DNA of 64,000 nt from Phycomyces blakesleeanus NRRL 1555(-) (taxonomy: Eukaryota > Mucoromycota > Mucoromycetes > Mucorales > Phycomycetaceae). The position numbers and the translations under genes were made by a program. The stretch covers positions 1,240,001 to 1,304,000 of the forward strand of contig NW_017265134.1 in NCBI RefSeq assembly GCF_001638985.1. The letters are read 5' to 3'. This document shows positions 46,301 to 57,784 of this stretch, piece by piece; the first letter of the stretch is position 1, and every line of letters begins with the position of its first letter. The notes beneath the pieces were generated by a model, which saw only the letters and a list, made by a program, of their open reading frames with translations, had not been told where the DNA came from and searched no databases.

Positions 46301-47116
46301 TATCGTCCCTTTGTTGGCAAAGATTTCAATTGATTTATGTCCATGTAGTTCGATCTGTTTAGTTTTAAATAACTTATATATATATATATGTATATAGCTT
46401 TATTCTAACTAAAGAATAAAAGGCAAAAACACTTACACCAGCAAGGTCCTGTGGTATTCCAGTCTTGGGGCTCACAGTTTTTTTTAGCCTCATGAAAACT
46501 CCCCTCTTAGTATAAGCATATGAAAATACAAAAGATCAAAGTTTGACAATAGATCCTATGAAGCTTGTTGTACTATAAAAGTTACACAATAGACAGGGTA
46601 TCGATTGATCCCACAAGGCATTTTTCTTTTAAAAAAATAAATAGATAAATAATAAAATATTTCTTAATGCCAAATCTCAAGGTGCATAAATTTCTATTGG
46701 TTAATCTTGCTCGCTATTTGGTAGTTAATTTTTTTTTTACTATCTCTTGTGTTAAAACATTAAAAAAAAAAAAAGAAAACTTCACAAGAAGTACCTGAAC
46801 CCCGGGTTACTACTCAGCAGTATGAATCCAGAGTCATGGAATCTGCCTTTTAAAATCAAATGCTGGTCCAACACACTTTATTCTTTCTTTTTTTTTTTTT
46901 TTAACTGTGTTCCAAACACTTCACTCACACATAGTAAGCAGAAAAATATCATTTTAAGACGTGGCAACGAAAAATGAATGGTACATATTCGGTTTCTTTT
47001 TTCCGGACATTAAATATACAAAAAAAAAAGAAAGACTTGTTTTCAATTACCTCCGAATGTGACCGCTCAACACATTTAGAGGTTTTATCACAAGGCAAAA
47101 GGTCGGCGTGAAGTTA
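43371..47116. other. 3.7 kb intergenic region with a 56-bp minisatellite
   Basis: AT-rich, no intact gene. Apart from the minisatellite (44021-44300), short open frames at 44380-44562 and 44836-45090 have no clear family. Several (AT)n and homopolymer tracts lie at 46180-46400 and 46730-46900. Confidence 0.5.
44021..44300. repeat. 56-bp minisatellite, five units
   Basis: Units begin with GTCAATTG at 44021, 44077, 44133, 44189 and 44245, an exact 56-bp period. The consensus starts GTCAATTGAAGGTTGCAACT and continues GCGCCCGGATCGTTTGGAGG. The central units are most alike and the outer units have drifted. It is clearly more GC-rich than its surroundings. The period is not a multiple of three and the frames carry stops, so it is not protein-coding. 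Confidence 0.88.
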
Positions 47117-47999
47117 ATGCAAGTCATGGAGAACATCAAGATTGAAGCACAAGAACAGCCATTACCTACTGTCCCAGCCACAGCAGAATGGACAGAGACA
47201 GAAAATATAAATAGCAGCCAAAATACACAGACTAGCAAAGAATGGGATGCTACAATGGAATTAGCTCTCCTGAATGCTATTGCACGGTGCAAGCCAGTTG
47301 GTATGTATTTTATGCAAAAGCTTAATATATATATAAAATAAGGTCATTTTTGGCTCAAAGTAAATATAGGGATGCATAAACACTTTAGGATTATGAGTGT
47401 ACGAAGATTATTTAATCAACAGAGTCAAGTGCCATGTACTATCAAGGAGATATGGGAACGGCTTAGTGACTATTATGGCATGGAAGCCTTGGATGAGTTG
47501 GTAAAGCCCTTTTGTTACTTTTGATGATATCATACTAAATGTCAATACATAGGAGGAAGAGGATGAAGAAGAGGAAGAAGAAGATGACGAAAAGAGGGGA
47601 GAAATGGTGAACGAATTTTCACTGCCTCTAGATGATTATGAACAATTGATATCTGAACACCGCCAAGATGACCAGTCAACCTACGATGAACCTTCTTCTC
47701 CTCCAGCAAAGAGAACAAGGACCAGTAAACGAGAAGAATCTCCAGCAGTGTCTGTGGCCGAATCAGCAGCCTCTACACCTGAGCCTGAAGAAGGTAGAAT
47801 CTAAAACATATTTGTTTTATGGAGTTTCATTTTGTTTACTTTTTTTATTTGTTTTATAGGGAAATCGAAAAGAAGCTCGCGTGGTGTGCGCAAGTCTGAA
47901 GTAACACCTGAGCCTATGTCCGGAAGACAGCGGTCAGGTAGAAGAACAACTACTGGTAGAGGGACCAGCAGAAGTACGACTCGTACCAAAAGAAAATAA
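47117..47999 (+). CDS. NuA4 histone acetyltransferase subunit Eaf7 (CT20/MRGBP family)
   Basis: Four exons (47117-47300, 47370-47500, 47553-47793, 47860-47999) give 231 residues. The conserved core spans exons 1-2: EWDATMELALLNAIARCKPV, then GMHKHFRIMSVRRLFNQQ, IKEIWERLSDYYGMEALDEL and an acidic EEEDEEEEEEDD run. This is the Eaf7/MRGBP signature region. The C-terminal part is disordered and basic (KRSSRGVRKSEV, RSTTRTKRK), with Ser/Pro sites. Family knowledge: with Eaf5 and Eaf3 it forms the TINTIN module of NuA4, linking H4/H2A acetylation to transcription elongation. Two in-frame ATGs (47117 and 47126) are both possible, and the first is used. Confidence 0.9.
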
Positions 48000-48120
48000 A
48001 CAAGACAGCTTGAAAGGACGCTTTGATGTTCAACATTTGGGGATCATATTTTATTTACCGCTCCGTAATGTAAAATAGCCTTCTATTGGTCATCCTTCCC
48101 TACCCCTCCTTTTTTTTTTA

Positions 48121-48135
48121 ATTGGTCTTATAAAT
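48121..48135 (+). promoter_or_regulatory. TATA-like box before the desaturase gene
   Basis: TATAAAT at 48129-48135 lies about 105 nt before the ATG, preceded by ATTGG (inverted CCAAT) at 48121-48125 and followed by a T/C-rich leader. A strong promoter fits the biased codon use of this gene. Confidence 0.4.
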
Positions 48136-48241
48136 GCAGCTTCAGCTCAACAATTTTTTTAATCTTTCCCTTTTTCTTCCCTACTCTTTGCCGTTGTCTA
48201 CATTTTTCTTGATTTGAAAAAAAAAACAACAACAACCAACA

Positions 48242-49739
48242 ATGGCACAGAAGAACAGTTCCGAGGCAGCGCAGACACCACTTGTCCTTGACGAGGCCAT
48301 CGCTAAAGGATGGGAGGTCCCAGAATTCACAATCAAGGAAATCCGTGACGCTATCCCGGCCCACTGTTTCCGTCGTGATACCTTCCGTTCATTCACCTTT
48401 GTCCTTCACGATTTCTTCTTCATTGGATTACTGGCATATGGTGCAAGCTGGATCGACACCTTGTCATCCACTCCTCTTCGTTACCTCCTCTGGTCTGCCT
48501 ACTGGGTTGCCCAGGGTGTTGTTGGTACTGGTCTTTGGGTCATTGGCCATGAGTGTGGCCATCAAGCCTTCAGTCCCTCAAAGGTAAAAAAAAGAAAAAG
48601 AAACAAGTTTTTTTTTTTTTTTTTTTTTGCTTTATAGGATCAAATATTACCATAGCTTTGTTTTTATAGTAAAATAAGATGAAATCAAGCTGTAATTTTT
48701 GATTTATACCAAATCTTATTACTACTATTTATTATTTTGTTATCATGGCAATCAATTCGAAAATTTTCAAACTAACGCAAACGTAACCATGGAAATAATT
48801 TTTTTTTAAAAAATAATATTATTATTAGGCTATTAACGATGGCGCTGGAATGGTTCTCCACAGTCTTTTGCTTGTTCCTTACTACTCATGGAAGTTCTCT
48901 CACTCCAAGCACCACAAGGCAACTGGTCATTTGACCAGAGATATGGTAAATGTCATTTTCTTTTTAAACTTTCATGTTTCGATAAGTTATCGCAAGTGTT
49001 GTTTACATGTCAAAACAATTCTATTATATAGGTCTTTGTCCCCAAGACTCGCTCTGAACGTGGTCTCCCTCCTCGCGATGAGGACCCCGAACACGATGGA
49101 CCCCACACTGCTTTTGACGAGTCTCCTATTGCCATGTTGCTCGGCATCTTCAAGATGTTGTCGTTCGGATGGATTTACTATCTTTTGGTCGATGTTACCG
49201 GTCAGCCTGGCAAGACCGGCTGGGTTTCCCACTTCAACCCCAACTGCTACATCTTTGAGAAGGACCAGTATTCGGAAGTCATGCAGTCCACTGCAGGCAT
49301 TCTTGCTGTCATCAGCGGTTTGGTGTATGCCGGCCAGGTCTATGGCTCCATGGCTGTGGTCAAGTACTACGTTATCCCTTACTTCTTTGTCAACGGCTGG
49401 CTCGTGCTTATCACCTACCTCCAGCACACCGACCCTACCCTTCCCCATTACAGCGCCAAAGCCTGGAACTTCCAGCGCGGTGCTGCCTTGACTATCGATC
49501 GCTCTTACGGCTTCATCTTGAACCACTTCCACCACCACATCTCGGACACCCACGTTGCCCACCACTTTTTCTCTACCATGCCCCACTACCACGGTGAGGA
49601 GGCCACCGAGCACATCAAGAAGGCTCTTGGAAAGCACTACCACTACGACCCTACTCCTATTCCTCAGGCATTGATCAACTCATGGTCTCAGTGCAGATTT
49701 GTTGAAGACGATGGTGATGTTCGTTTCTTCAAGAACTAA
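48242..49739 (+). CDS. Delta-12 (omega-6) fatty acid desaturase
   Basis: Three exons (48242-48583, 48829-48945, 49032-49739) give 388 residues. The three histidine boxes of membrane di-iron desaturases are HECGHQ (end of exon 1), HSKHH (exon 2) and HVAHH (C-terminal). Hydrophobic helices flank them ([28 protein letters not shown]). The start region [20 protein letters not shown] is typical of fungal FAD2-type enzymes. Family knowledge: the ER enzyme converts oleate to linoleate, the precursor of gamma-linolenate in Mucoromycota. A delta-15 activity cannot be excluded without phylogeny. Codons in the last exon are strongly C-ending compared with neighbours, a sign of high expression. Intron 1 (245 nt) contains a long T tract. 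Confidence 0.92.
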
Positions 49740-51070
49740 ACCAAAGATAAAAAAAAACAAACAGCAAACATCATCATCTCAATATCATCTCTTCATTTTT
49801 TTTAAAAAAATCCCTTAAACCCTACCTCCCTTTTTTCGGTGTCACTTTAAATAGTTGGGCATAATCTCTCTTATACGACCTAGTCAAAGCCAAAGATTTC
49901 AATAAAGAAAAAATAATATAATACGTGCAAAACAAAACAAAAACTGTTTATATTCTTTACTTGTTTTATTTTTGAACTTCTTTAAGCAAATACTGTTCAA
50001 TCATATGGGTGGGTTATATATCTTCCAAAATAATTTGCGCTAAAGCTTTTTGTGTGTGTGTGTGTGTGTTTTATAATATAGTATATAAATTAGTTGTAGG
50101 CTTTGAAATGCAGAAAAGTTCAAATGAACATAACCATGCACAGACCAAAAGGAAAATAGGCAAAAAAAAAATTATGTCTATATAACTAGTCTTGTACGAT
50201 AGATAGCTGTCATTATAAAACAATATATACAAATACAAGTTGACTGAATATTTATGATAGGTAAAGACGGTAAGATTAATTTCTAGACCAAGTCAATTCA
50301 TAATTTAGTTTTTCTACTGATCCTAAGTATTGGTTTTTTTTTGTAACCGTTACTGACTCCGGATCAATTCCAATCGCTTCTTTTTTTTATATATATATAT
50401 ACAATAAATTATAGTGTGTTTTTGGTTGGCTAATTGTTTTTATATACAATTATACATCTTCTATATTCAGGTTTAGTATTATCTTTAAACCACATATGAT
50501 ATGAACATCCTTCTCTCCTTTTAATCTTGTTTCAATTCATTCCAATTAACTTTGAAACAAATAAATAAATATATATATATACATAAAGCTTGCTTTTCAA
50601 TTGATTATATCTTTATCCGGGATAATCATCTTTAAATACTTAAAGAATAATTTATTTGAGACAAAGACTAAACATAACAAATCGTATCGCTTAAACGTTG
50701 TGTATAATAAAATATAATACAAAACAAAATAGTAGAGAAACAAAGAGAGTTCACACTTACCTTCACAGTATCTGATTGATCTAACCTGAGTCTAAAACAT
50801 CGTATGTTCACATTTCTTTTCTTTATTTCTTTTTCCCGACTGAATCACACACTGACATAAAAGTAACTTGTCTTTGTGTCAGTTTGGGTGACGTCTAAAA
50901 TTTTTATTTTTATTTTGAAAGAAAAAGAAAAAGTGTATATAGCTCTCACGCTATATACACCTCAATAGTGCATTGTGCCTCTAACAAGATATTATGTGAA
51001 ATCAGGGCTGAATTATCAATTATTTTTTTATTATTATTGGGGGGCTGGATACTTTTATATACAATTCTTA
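49740..51070. other. Intergenic region, no gene seen
   Basis: The 3' flank of the desaturase and upstream region of the tubulin cofactor gene. Includes a (GT)n run near 50049-50069 and several short (AT)n runs. No coding signal. Confidence 0.5.
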
Positions 51071-53617
51071 ATGTCTTTACAAAAAATCCCTGAAACCGTA
51101 AAGGTAGGCGATCGAATCCAAGTTAAGCTCGATCGCGCTACCATTCGTTACATTGGCACTGTTGCAAAATCATCAGGAGAATGGCTGGGAGTAGAGTGGG
51201 ATGATCCCGCCCGAGGAAAGCATGATGGTAGCCATGGGGGGATCCGCTACTTTGAGTGCAGGCAAGCACCTTTATTATTATTATTATCATTATTATTTCT
51301 TATTAGTAGTTACCAATAAGAAAGGAAAGAGATAAAGAGTATATATATATATTAAAAAAATAAATAAGAAAGGTTTTCTAAGACATGTGGACGTATCTTT
51401 ATATTTGTGTATGTGTGTGTGTGTTGACAGCTCTCCAACTGCGGGTTCCTTTATTCGTTACCACCCAGAAAAAGTAATCACAGGAACAACATTTATGGAA
51501 GCTATGAAGGATAAATACCTAGACCCTACTACTGGGAAAGGAGCTTATGTCCATGAAGAGGATGTTGGGTTCATATATCTGGGTGGCAATAAAAGCATTG
51601 AAGTTGAAACAGTTGGATTCGATAAAATTCAGCGTACCCAAAGGTACCTTAATTATTAATTTTTAATATATTAATATATTTGATATGAATTATTTGCACG
51701 ATCAATAAGCTAATTCTCGATATTTTATATCTAATTATATATCTAATTATATATATATATATATATGTATGCACACTCTTATAATGCAGTGAATTTAATA
51801 ATCTTACCGTAGTAGGTCTAGCAGAATTATGCATCTCTGCTGCTGGAGAACCTGGAGATATCAACAAATATAAACTTGGTAAATAATAATAATAATAATT
51901 GAGAAGTATAGTCGCAGTAACATACATATTCATCTTAATACTAACCGGTCTTTTTCTTTCTTTAATTTTGTATACATGTTTTAAAGCCATTGAAGATGTT
52001 GATCTTTCTCGCAATCTAATCAAAGATTGGGATACGATTGCCGATATCATATCTCAGCTATCTGAACTTCGTTTACTACGTTTAAAGTAACCAGCTTTAT
52101 ATGAATGTACAATGTACCATGACACTAACAATCTAAATAATATATATATATATATATATTTAGCAATTCTCGACTTGCTCCTTTACCTACCGATATCCAT
52201 TCTCTTTACCGTGGATCCCAATCGCCTTTTGCAAACTTAACTACCTTGGGACTTAACAACTCTGGGATCTCTTGGGAAGATATCTTACGTCTAGAGCCTC
52301 TGATTGCTAGCATAGAAGATCTCCAGGTCGGAAATAACAAGATTACTAGTCTTAGCGGAAAAGAAAATACACAAAAACCCATATTCCAAAAGTTAAAGTG
52401 GCTCAATCTGGAATTAAATGAACTTGAGGATTGGGATGAAGTTATTACTAACTTGGGTAATCTTCCAAGGTGAGTGAGCTATATTAGAAGAAGAGATACT
52501 TAGATTATGTATTGATACCGTATATATATATATATGAACTTGTTAGCTTGGAGATCTTATTCTTGAACGAAAACAAATTCTCCAATATCAAGCCTTGCTC
52601 TTCTGAACAATTTATGAAATTGGATTTCCTTCGGATTGATTCGAACCTGATGAACAACTGGGAAAGCGTAAACTCATTAAATAGCTTTCATTCTCTAACC
52701 AGGCTACGTTGCAATAGAAATCCTATATTTAACGGTAAGATTGATAATAAGCTTATAGGCTACCGATTAATGGTTCCTTTTCTAAATGAATGATATAATA
52801 AGAATAAGAATACTAATCGTTTTATATTAGATATGGATGTTGAGGATGTGTTCTTCCAAGTGGTCGGAAGAGTAGGAGGCCTTGCTATGATCAATGGAAA
52901 TACAGTAAGACTGCCCTCTGTTTATTTTACTGTAGCTTAATCAATATAAATGGGACTAACACGATGGAAATAGATGACTGGAAGGGAGAAGAGTGATATG
53001 GAACGCTTCTATTTGAAGAATTGTGTAAAGGATGGAAAGACCCATGATGAAATTGCTGCTATTCATCCTCGTTATAAAGAGCTCTGCGAAAGTATGTTCT
53101 TTAGTAGACCTTGTGGATAATTGCTAATTTACTTTTAATTGTATAAGTTCATGGTGAGCCAGATCTTGGGGGCAAAGCATTTGCTGATGGTTTTGGTAAA
53201 AAACTAAAGGACAGGCTTGTTGGTATGTGGTTTTCTCATTTAGTATTTAGTAATATTCAATGTAATATAAATTAATATCTAATTATTTATACACTTGCAA
53301 AAAATACCTTAGGTGTCAAATTCTCCAGATACTCCATTTCATCTGAAGAACTTTTGGCTATCACGGATCAAAAAGTCCTTCCGGCTCCTGTCAAATCTAT
53401 TGAAAAGCGAGTATTGTTAACCATGCTGGTCCGAAATGCTCGCCGAGTAATTCAGAAATTATTACAAATACCAGCAGAGCGACAGTCTATCTTTCTTTTA
53501 CACAATGACTACGACGGAAAAGGTGCCATGGTTATGGATATCTCGGATGACATGAGAGACTTGAAGTTTTATGGTATCTCTGAAGGCGATGAAATAATTG
53601 TCCTTGACAATGCGTAA
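51071..53617 (+). CDS. Tubulin-specific chaperone E (tubulin-folding cofactor E)
   Basis: A multi-exon gene; early exons are 51071-51261, 51431-51643, 51790-51878 and 51987-52086. The N-terminal CAP-Gly domain has WLGVEWDDPARGKHDGSHGG then IRYFEC and GSFIR. A leucine-rich repeat region follows (DVDLSRNLIKDWDTIADI, LTTLGLNNSGISWEDILRL, LKWLNLELNELEDW, LEILFLNENKFSNI). A C-terminal ubiquitin-like domain ends DLKFYGISEGDEIIVLDNA. This order is diagnostic of TBCE (yeast Pac2). Family knowledge: it binds alpha-tubulin and, with cofactors C and D, assembles or dissociates tubulin heterodimers. The first intron appears to start with GCAAGC (a GC donor). A GTGCAG donor three codons earlier is the alternative and gives a shorter, less family-like loop. 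Confidence 0.92.
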
Positions 53618-55913
53618 ACAAGAAACATACCTTAGTATACTTCTTATAAATATTACCCATAATATACATATTCAAAGCTACTTTTTTTTTAAGAAAAATG
53701 AAACAGAAATGTAACTTTTCTGGGACAATAAATATTATATAAAATTGATCTTGTATACAAACATAAAGGTGTTTTTAATATAAAACTATTAAAAGCATTA
53801 ATTACCTTGGTTACTGATATAAAAAGAAAACCGCTTTTGTGAATAACAGCACATTATGATAAAAGAGTGGTAGATTAGGTTTATCATAAAAAAAAAGATA
53901 TCACTCCAGAATGGAAATTATTTCGATTAAATACAGACCTGTCTATATCAACAACCCTCAATTAATCTTATGTAAGCTTACCAGAGATAAAATTGAACTC
54001 TTTTACTTTGATTGCAAAAAAAAAACCCCTCCAAAAGTAGTTATATAATGTAATCTTATATAAAGCTTGTGTATGATACTAAACATTATGATAATATGTG
54101 ACAATCTTTAGCTATACTCATTCTTATTTGGGTATTTATTTATCGTTGGCAAGAAACACTCGCGTAAAATTCTGTCTGTTAATCCAAGAATAACAGTTGT
54201 GGCACTGGTTTTTAGCGGGATATATCTTGATTCATGCAGCGGTGCCCAATAAGCTAGTGAAATCCTTTCTTTTTCTTTGTTTTTTCTTTTTAAAAAAAGA
54301 CAGATAGTATATAATTAATTGGCAGTCAGTGTTGAGGTCAACTTGGTTTGACAGAATACAATATACATTTATCAAAATACGACTTTAAAAAGACTTTTTG
54401 AATAACGGTAAACAGATATACAAAAGCTTTACTACTGTTTCGTACGCTGTACTCATTATAAATTAGATTGATTTATTGTAGACTTACTTTTATCATGTCA
54501 TTAAGTATCTCTACAAAATAGCTTTTTAGATATATTAAGCATAATAGACTATTTTAAAGTTAATGTGTAGTGCATTAATATAATTTTCAGACATCGATAC
54601 TGTTAAACACCTTGTACAAAGCGCACATTCCCATCCGAAACGCAATTACTTTATTACCATAATTCTAAATAATAATATAGTATACGTTGACAGCTATCAG
54701 TCTGGTGCCCACTTTCAATACTTATTCTTTATTGATATACGTTAATAATTCTTCAATCCGTCTTCTCTCTTAAGAGCTGTTACCTATGTCTTAATAGCAC
54801 TTAAAACTCTTCTTACAAGAGTTATAGCATTTTTTTTAAACCACAAGTTTGGTCAAATCATTTGTAAAAGCCGGGCAAATTAATTTTTATTACTGGGAAA
54901 TTTAACTTCATGCAATTGGCCAATCTTTTTTTTTTTTGAAAAAAAAAAGTGGGTGGAGTTTTCAAATATTCAGTAAATTGAGACTGGAAGCACAGTACTT
55001 CTATTGGGACGACACTGATGGCTTTATACATGATTATAATCTTTTTGCCTTTTAATTTTATAAAAGTTCAAAATAAAAAAATTAAGCACAAGGAATTTTG
55101 ATCATTTTTAGTAATTTTTGCAGATGTATGGGTTGTTCAGACCACATTTGGTTAATAATGACAATAATAATAATAGTATTGTAAAGAAAATGGGTATTTT
55201 CCCAATTACAAAAAAGAAAGGGTGCTGTACCAAGTGTGCAGATAGCATTATTTATTTATTTATTTCTTTTGATCTGACTTTGTATTCTCTGGGCCAGCCT
55301 TTTCTGTGAGACCACAGCTTGTATTGGAACAAACTATAAAATACGTATTAGAAATGGTCAGTGCACTTGTACAGCTTCATATATTAATATATAGTACTGG
55401 GTCTAATAAAATAAAATAAAATGAAATGAAAAAAGTCAATGAGAAATGCTGACATTTATTATAAGAAAATGACGCTCCAAGTGTAATATTGTGCTGAGAT
55501 AAAATAAAAGACGATTCCATAATGCCGATTTATGTATTCGCAGCCTGAAATTTCACTTTTGTACTTCAACTAAAGAGTATGAATGAGGTAGGCATAATAA
55601 AGCTGCTACAAGAATAAAAACCAAGATTAAGTATAAGAGAGTGTTTTTATTGGACTTTATGGATATCATCTTCTACCAATGATCCGTAAGAAACTGACCT
55701 ATATTTAAAAAAAGCCAAGTACGAGTTCAAGACGAATTTAAGATGTAATCCCTATTGCATTTACAACCACACAACCCAGATCGAGTGTGTCCAGCGGGAC
55801 TTCAAGTTGTTCTGTGGTTTCAAACAGGAATCTCAAGGCACGTTTTTGTTTTTATTATTATTATTATTACCATCATTTCTTTCGTTTACTCATAACAACA
55901 ACAACATTTTTTC
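53618..55913. other. 2.3 kb AT-rich intergenic region, no gene recognised
   Basis: Contains a T-tract/A-tract palindrome near 54927-54949, an AAAAT repeat near 55408-55425 and scattered short open frames with no recognisable motif. The last few hundred bases should include the promoter of the next gene. Confidence 0.5.
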
Positions 55914-57116
55914 ATGGTAGAACTTAATCAAAGAGAAGCTCTGGAGGTCAAAGACAGCAAGAAGACAAAATTTGTCGTTGGTGATGACACGCCATCCGTC
56001 CATCATTCTCCACCTCCAACCTCTCCGGCTACACTCAAGAAGCCCATGCGACATCATGTCAAGCGAAGATCAACTAGCCGAGTACACGTTGCAAAGCTAG
56101 CTCCTATTGCCAGAACCAATGTTGCCCACACAGATAGTGAGGCAGACTTTGAGCCGGACGAACCCCGGCCAACCATGCGAAGATCGCAATCACAACGGTC
56201 TTTACGACGCTTGCCATTCGATAAAAAAAGTTTAGCAACCCTGACTCCTTATTCAGCACCAAAATCAGTTGATGCAGAAAAGACGACTAGAAAAGGTCTC
56301 CCATTTGAAAAATATAGTACTAGCACACCACTGGAAAGGAAAGACTTGGGGGATGTCCATGAGAAGACATCACACCGCACCAACCCGATAGTCTTGTCAC
56401 ACATGACTCTTGCTGCGCCTGTGGAACAGATATTTAATGCCGTTGCGTCTACCCTTGTGGTAAAGACAGCTCAATCTCCTACAGCTCCCCAAGAAGTATC
56501 AAAGCCCTTGCCAGAGCGCCCAGAGCGTCAAGAGCGCCCAGAGCGTCAAGAGCCTCTGAGATCTCAGTTTGTAGCCCGTCGCTCCGAGACTCTGAGTCCG
56601 GTACGCACCAAGCCTCATTCGAATCATGCCCGGCCAACCATTACACGAACTCAGCAAAAGTTACTTTTGCAACGACAACAATGCATGGAAGAAGAAAAAT
56701 GCTTAATAAGTCCATGTCATCATCAAAAACTGAGCAGTGAGGTTGAGCGTGTGGGCCGTGAGTACCAATGCATTCGACGGCATCATGATCCGTTGACAGA
56801 AAGCATCCTAAGATGTCTTGAAAGACGGACCACGCTCACAGCCAAGAGATATCCTAAATCCGGAGAAGCCGTATCACGTGCGCTGTCCAGTTCTAATGTT
56901 CCATTATCTGAAACACGATCTCCAGCGTATGTTGACCATCGACAGACGACAGCTTATCGGCACCCTCATCTAAGGACAATCGCAGAGATACGAGCACAAA
57001 ACTCAATAAATAGCTCAAACTCTACTCCAAATGTTTTTGGTGTACGATGGAACACAGGGTCTGACACATTGGACTGGGTCTTACATGTTTTTACTCATGG
57101 CAATGACAGTACTTGA
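55914..57116 (+). CDS. TCO89-like protein, candidate TORC1 subunit
   Basis: Single exon, 400 residues, mostly disordered and rich in Arg, Ser, Pro and His. One conserved-looking block begins near residue 242 (TITRTQQKLLLQRQQCMEEE) and continues near residue 280 with VERVGREYQCIRRHHDPLTE and SILRCLERR. A TRTQQKL..QR motif followed by REY...RR..DP..ES is what I recall for the TCO89 domain of fungal TORC1 subunits. The N-terminal half has basic Ser-rich patches (RRSQSQRSLRRL, HVKRRSTSRVHV) that look like AGC-kinase sites. A short duplication encodes RPERQE twice near residue 205. Family knowledge: Tco89 is a non-essential TORC1 component at the vacuole, acting in nutrient signalling. Assignment rests on this one motif. 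Confidence 0.6.
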   Translation: MVELNQREALEVKDSKKTKFVVGDDTPSVHHSPPPTSPATLKKPMRHHVKRRSTSRVHVAKLAPIARTNVAHTDSEADFEPDEPRPTMRRSQSQRSLRRLPFDKKSLATLTPYSAPKSVDAEKTTRKGLPFEKYSTSTPLERKDLGDVHEKTSHRTNPIVLSHMTLAAPVEQIFNAVASTLVVKTAQSPTAPQEVSKPLPERPERQERPERQEPLRSQFVARRSETLSPVRTKPHSNHARPTITRTQQKLLLQRQQCMEEEKCLISPCHHQKLSSEVERVGREYQCIRRHHDPLTESILRCLERRTTLTAKRYPKSGEAVSRALSSSNVPLSETRSPAYVDHRQTTAYRHPHLRTIAEIRAQNSINSSNSTPNVFGVRWNTGSDTLDWVLHVFTHGNDST

Positions 57117-57784
57117 GTTTTATTTTATTTCATTTTTCATTATTATTTTTTGTCTGTAAAGTATACATATATACATATTTCTCTTCATTTTATTTTATAT
57201 TTCTTTTCTGTCATTGTTTTTTTTTCGTGTATGTTTTAATAAAGGTTCTTATTTTTCTCTTTGTCTGCCTTTCTTGATTTTTATTTGGGCAGTTGAACTT
57301 CTTAAAGAAGTGTGTATATGCTTTTTTCTTCAACGGGTTGTCTGACGGTTAAGAAAAAAAGGGGGGAAATACAGTGAACAAATGGCGTGTATTGTTGATA
57401 AATATTTACAAAACAAATCAAAACAAAACAAAACAGTGCAATACAATACAATACAATACAATAAAAATAAAATACAATACAATACAATACAATACAATAC
57501 AACAATCAAGTATGATACTTCTTGGGAGTTCTTTTTTTTTTGGGTTTAATACATAAAGAAGTTCAAAGTCATTATCTTTTTGGGGGTTTTTTTGAAACCT
57601 GTAATGTTTGTTTTCTCCAACAGCTTTTTTTTTTTTTTTTTTAGAATTACAAAAATCCAGATTCTTGCAAGAGCCTTGTAATCTTTTCATCTTCTCGCTC
57701 TCTAAGAAAAGCTTTCAATTTAAGTACCATGATTTATCTATTTATTTTTCTTTCAAAGAAAGATTCTAATTATTCTTGGGAAAC
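57117..57784. other. Convergent intergenic region with a pentanucleotide microsatellite
   Basis: 3' flanks of the TCO89-like (plus) and RasGEF (minus) genes. An AATAC-type pentanucleotide repeat runs from about 57437 to 57502, interrupted once by AAAATA. Long T runs lie near 57530 and 57625. Confidence 0.7.

Noticed and set aside
48987..49643. 218-codon minus-strand open frame across the desaturase
   Set aside because: Antisense shadow of the codon-biased desaturase exon; the repetitive Val/Gly composition is the mirror of C-ending codons.
55118..55309. 63-codon frame with CCTKC motif
   Set aside because: Too short, isolated in AT-rich DNA, no partner exons or conservation signal.
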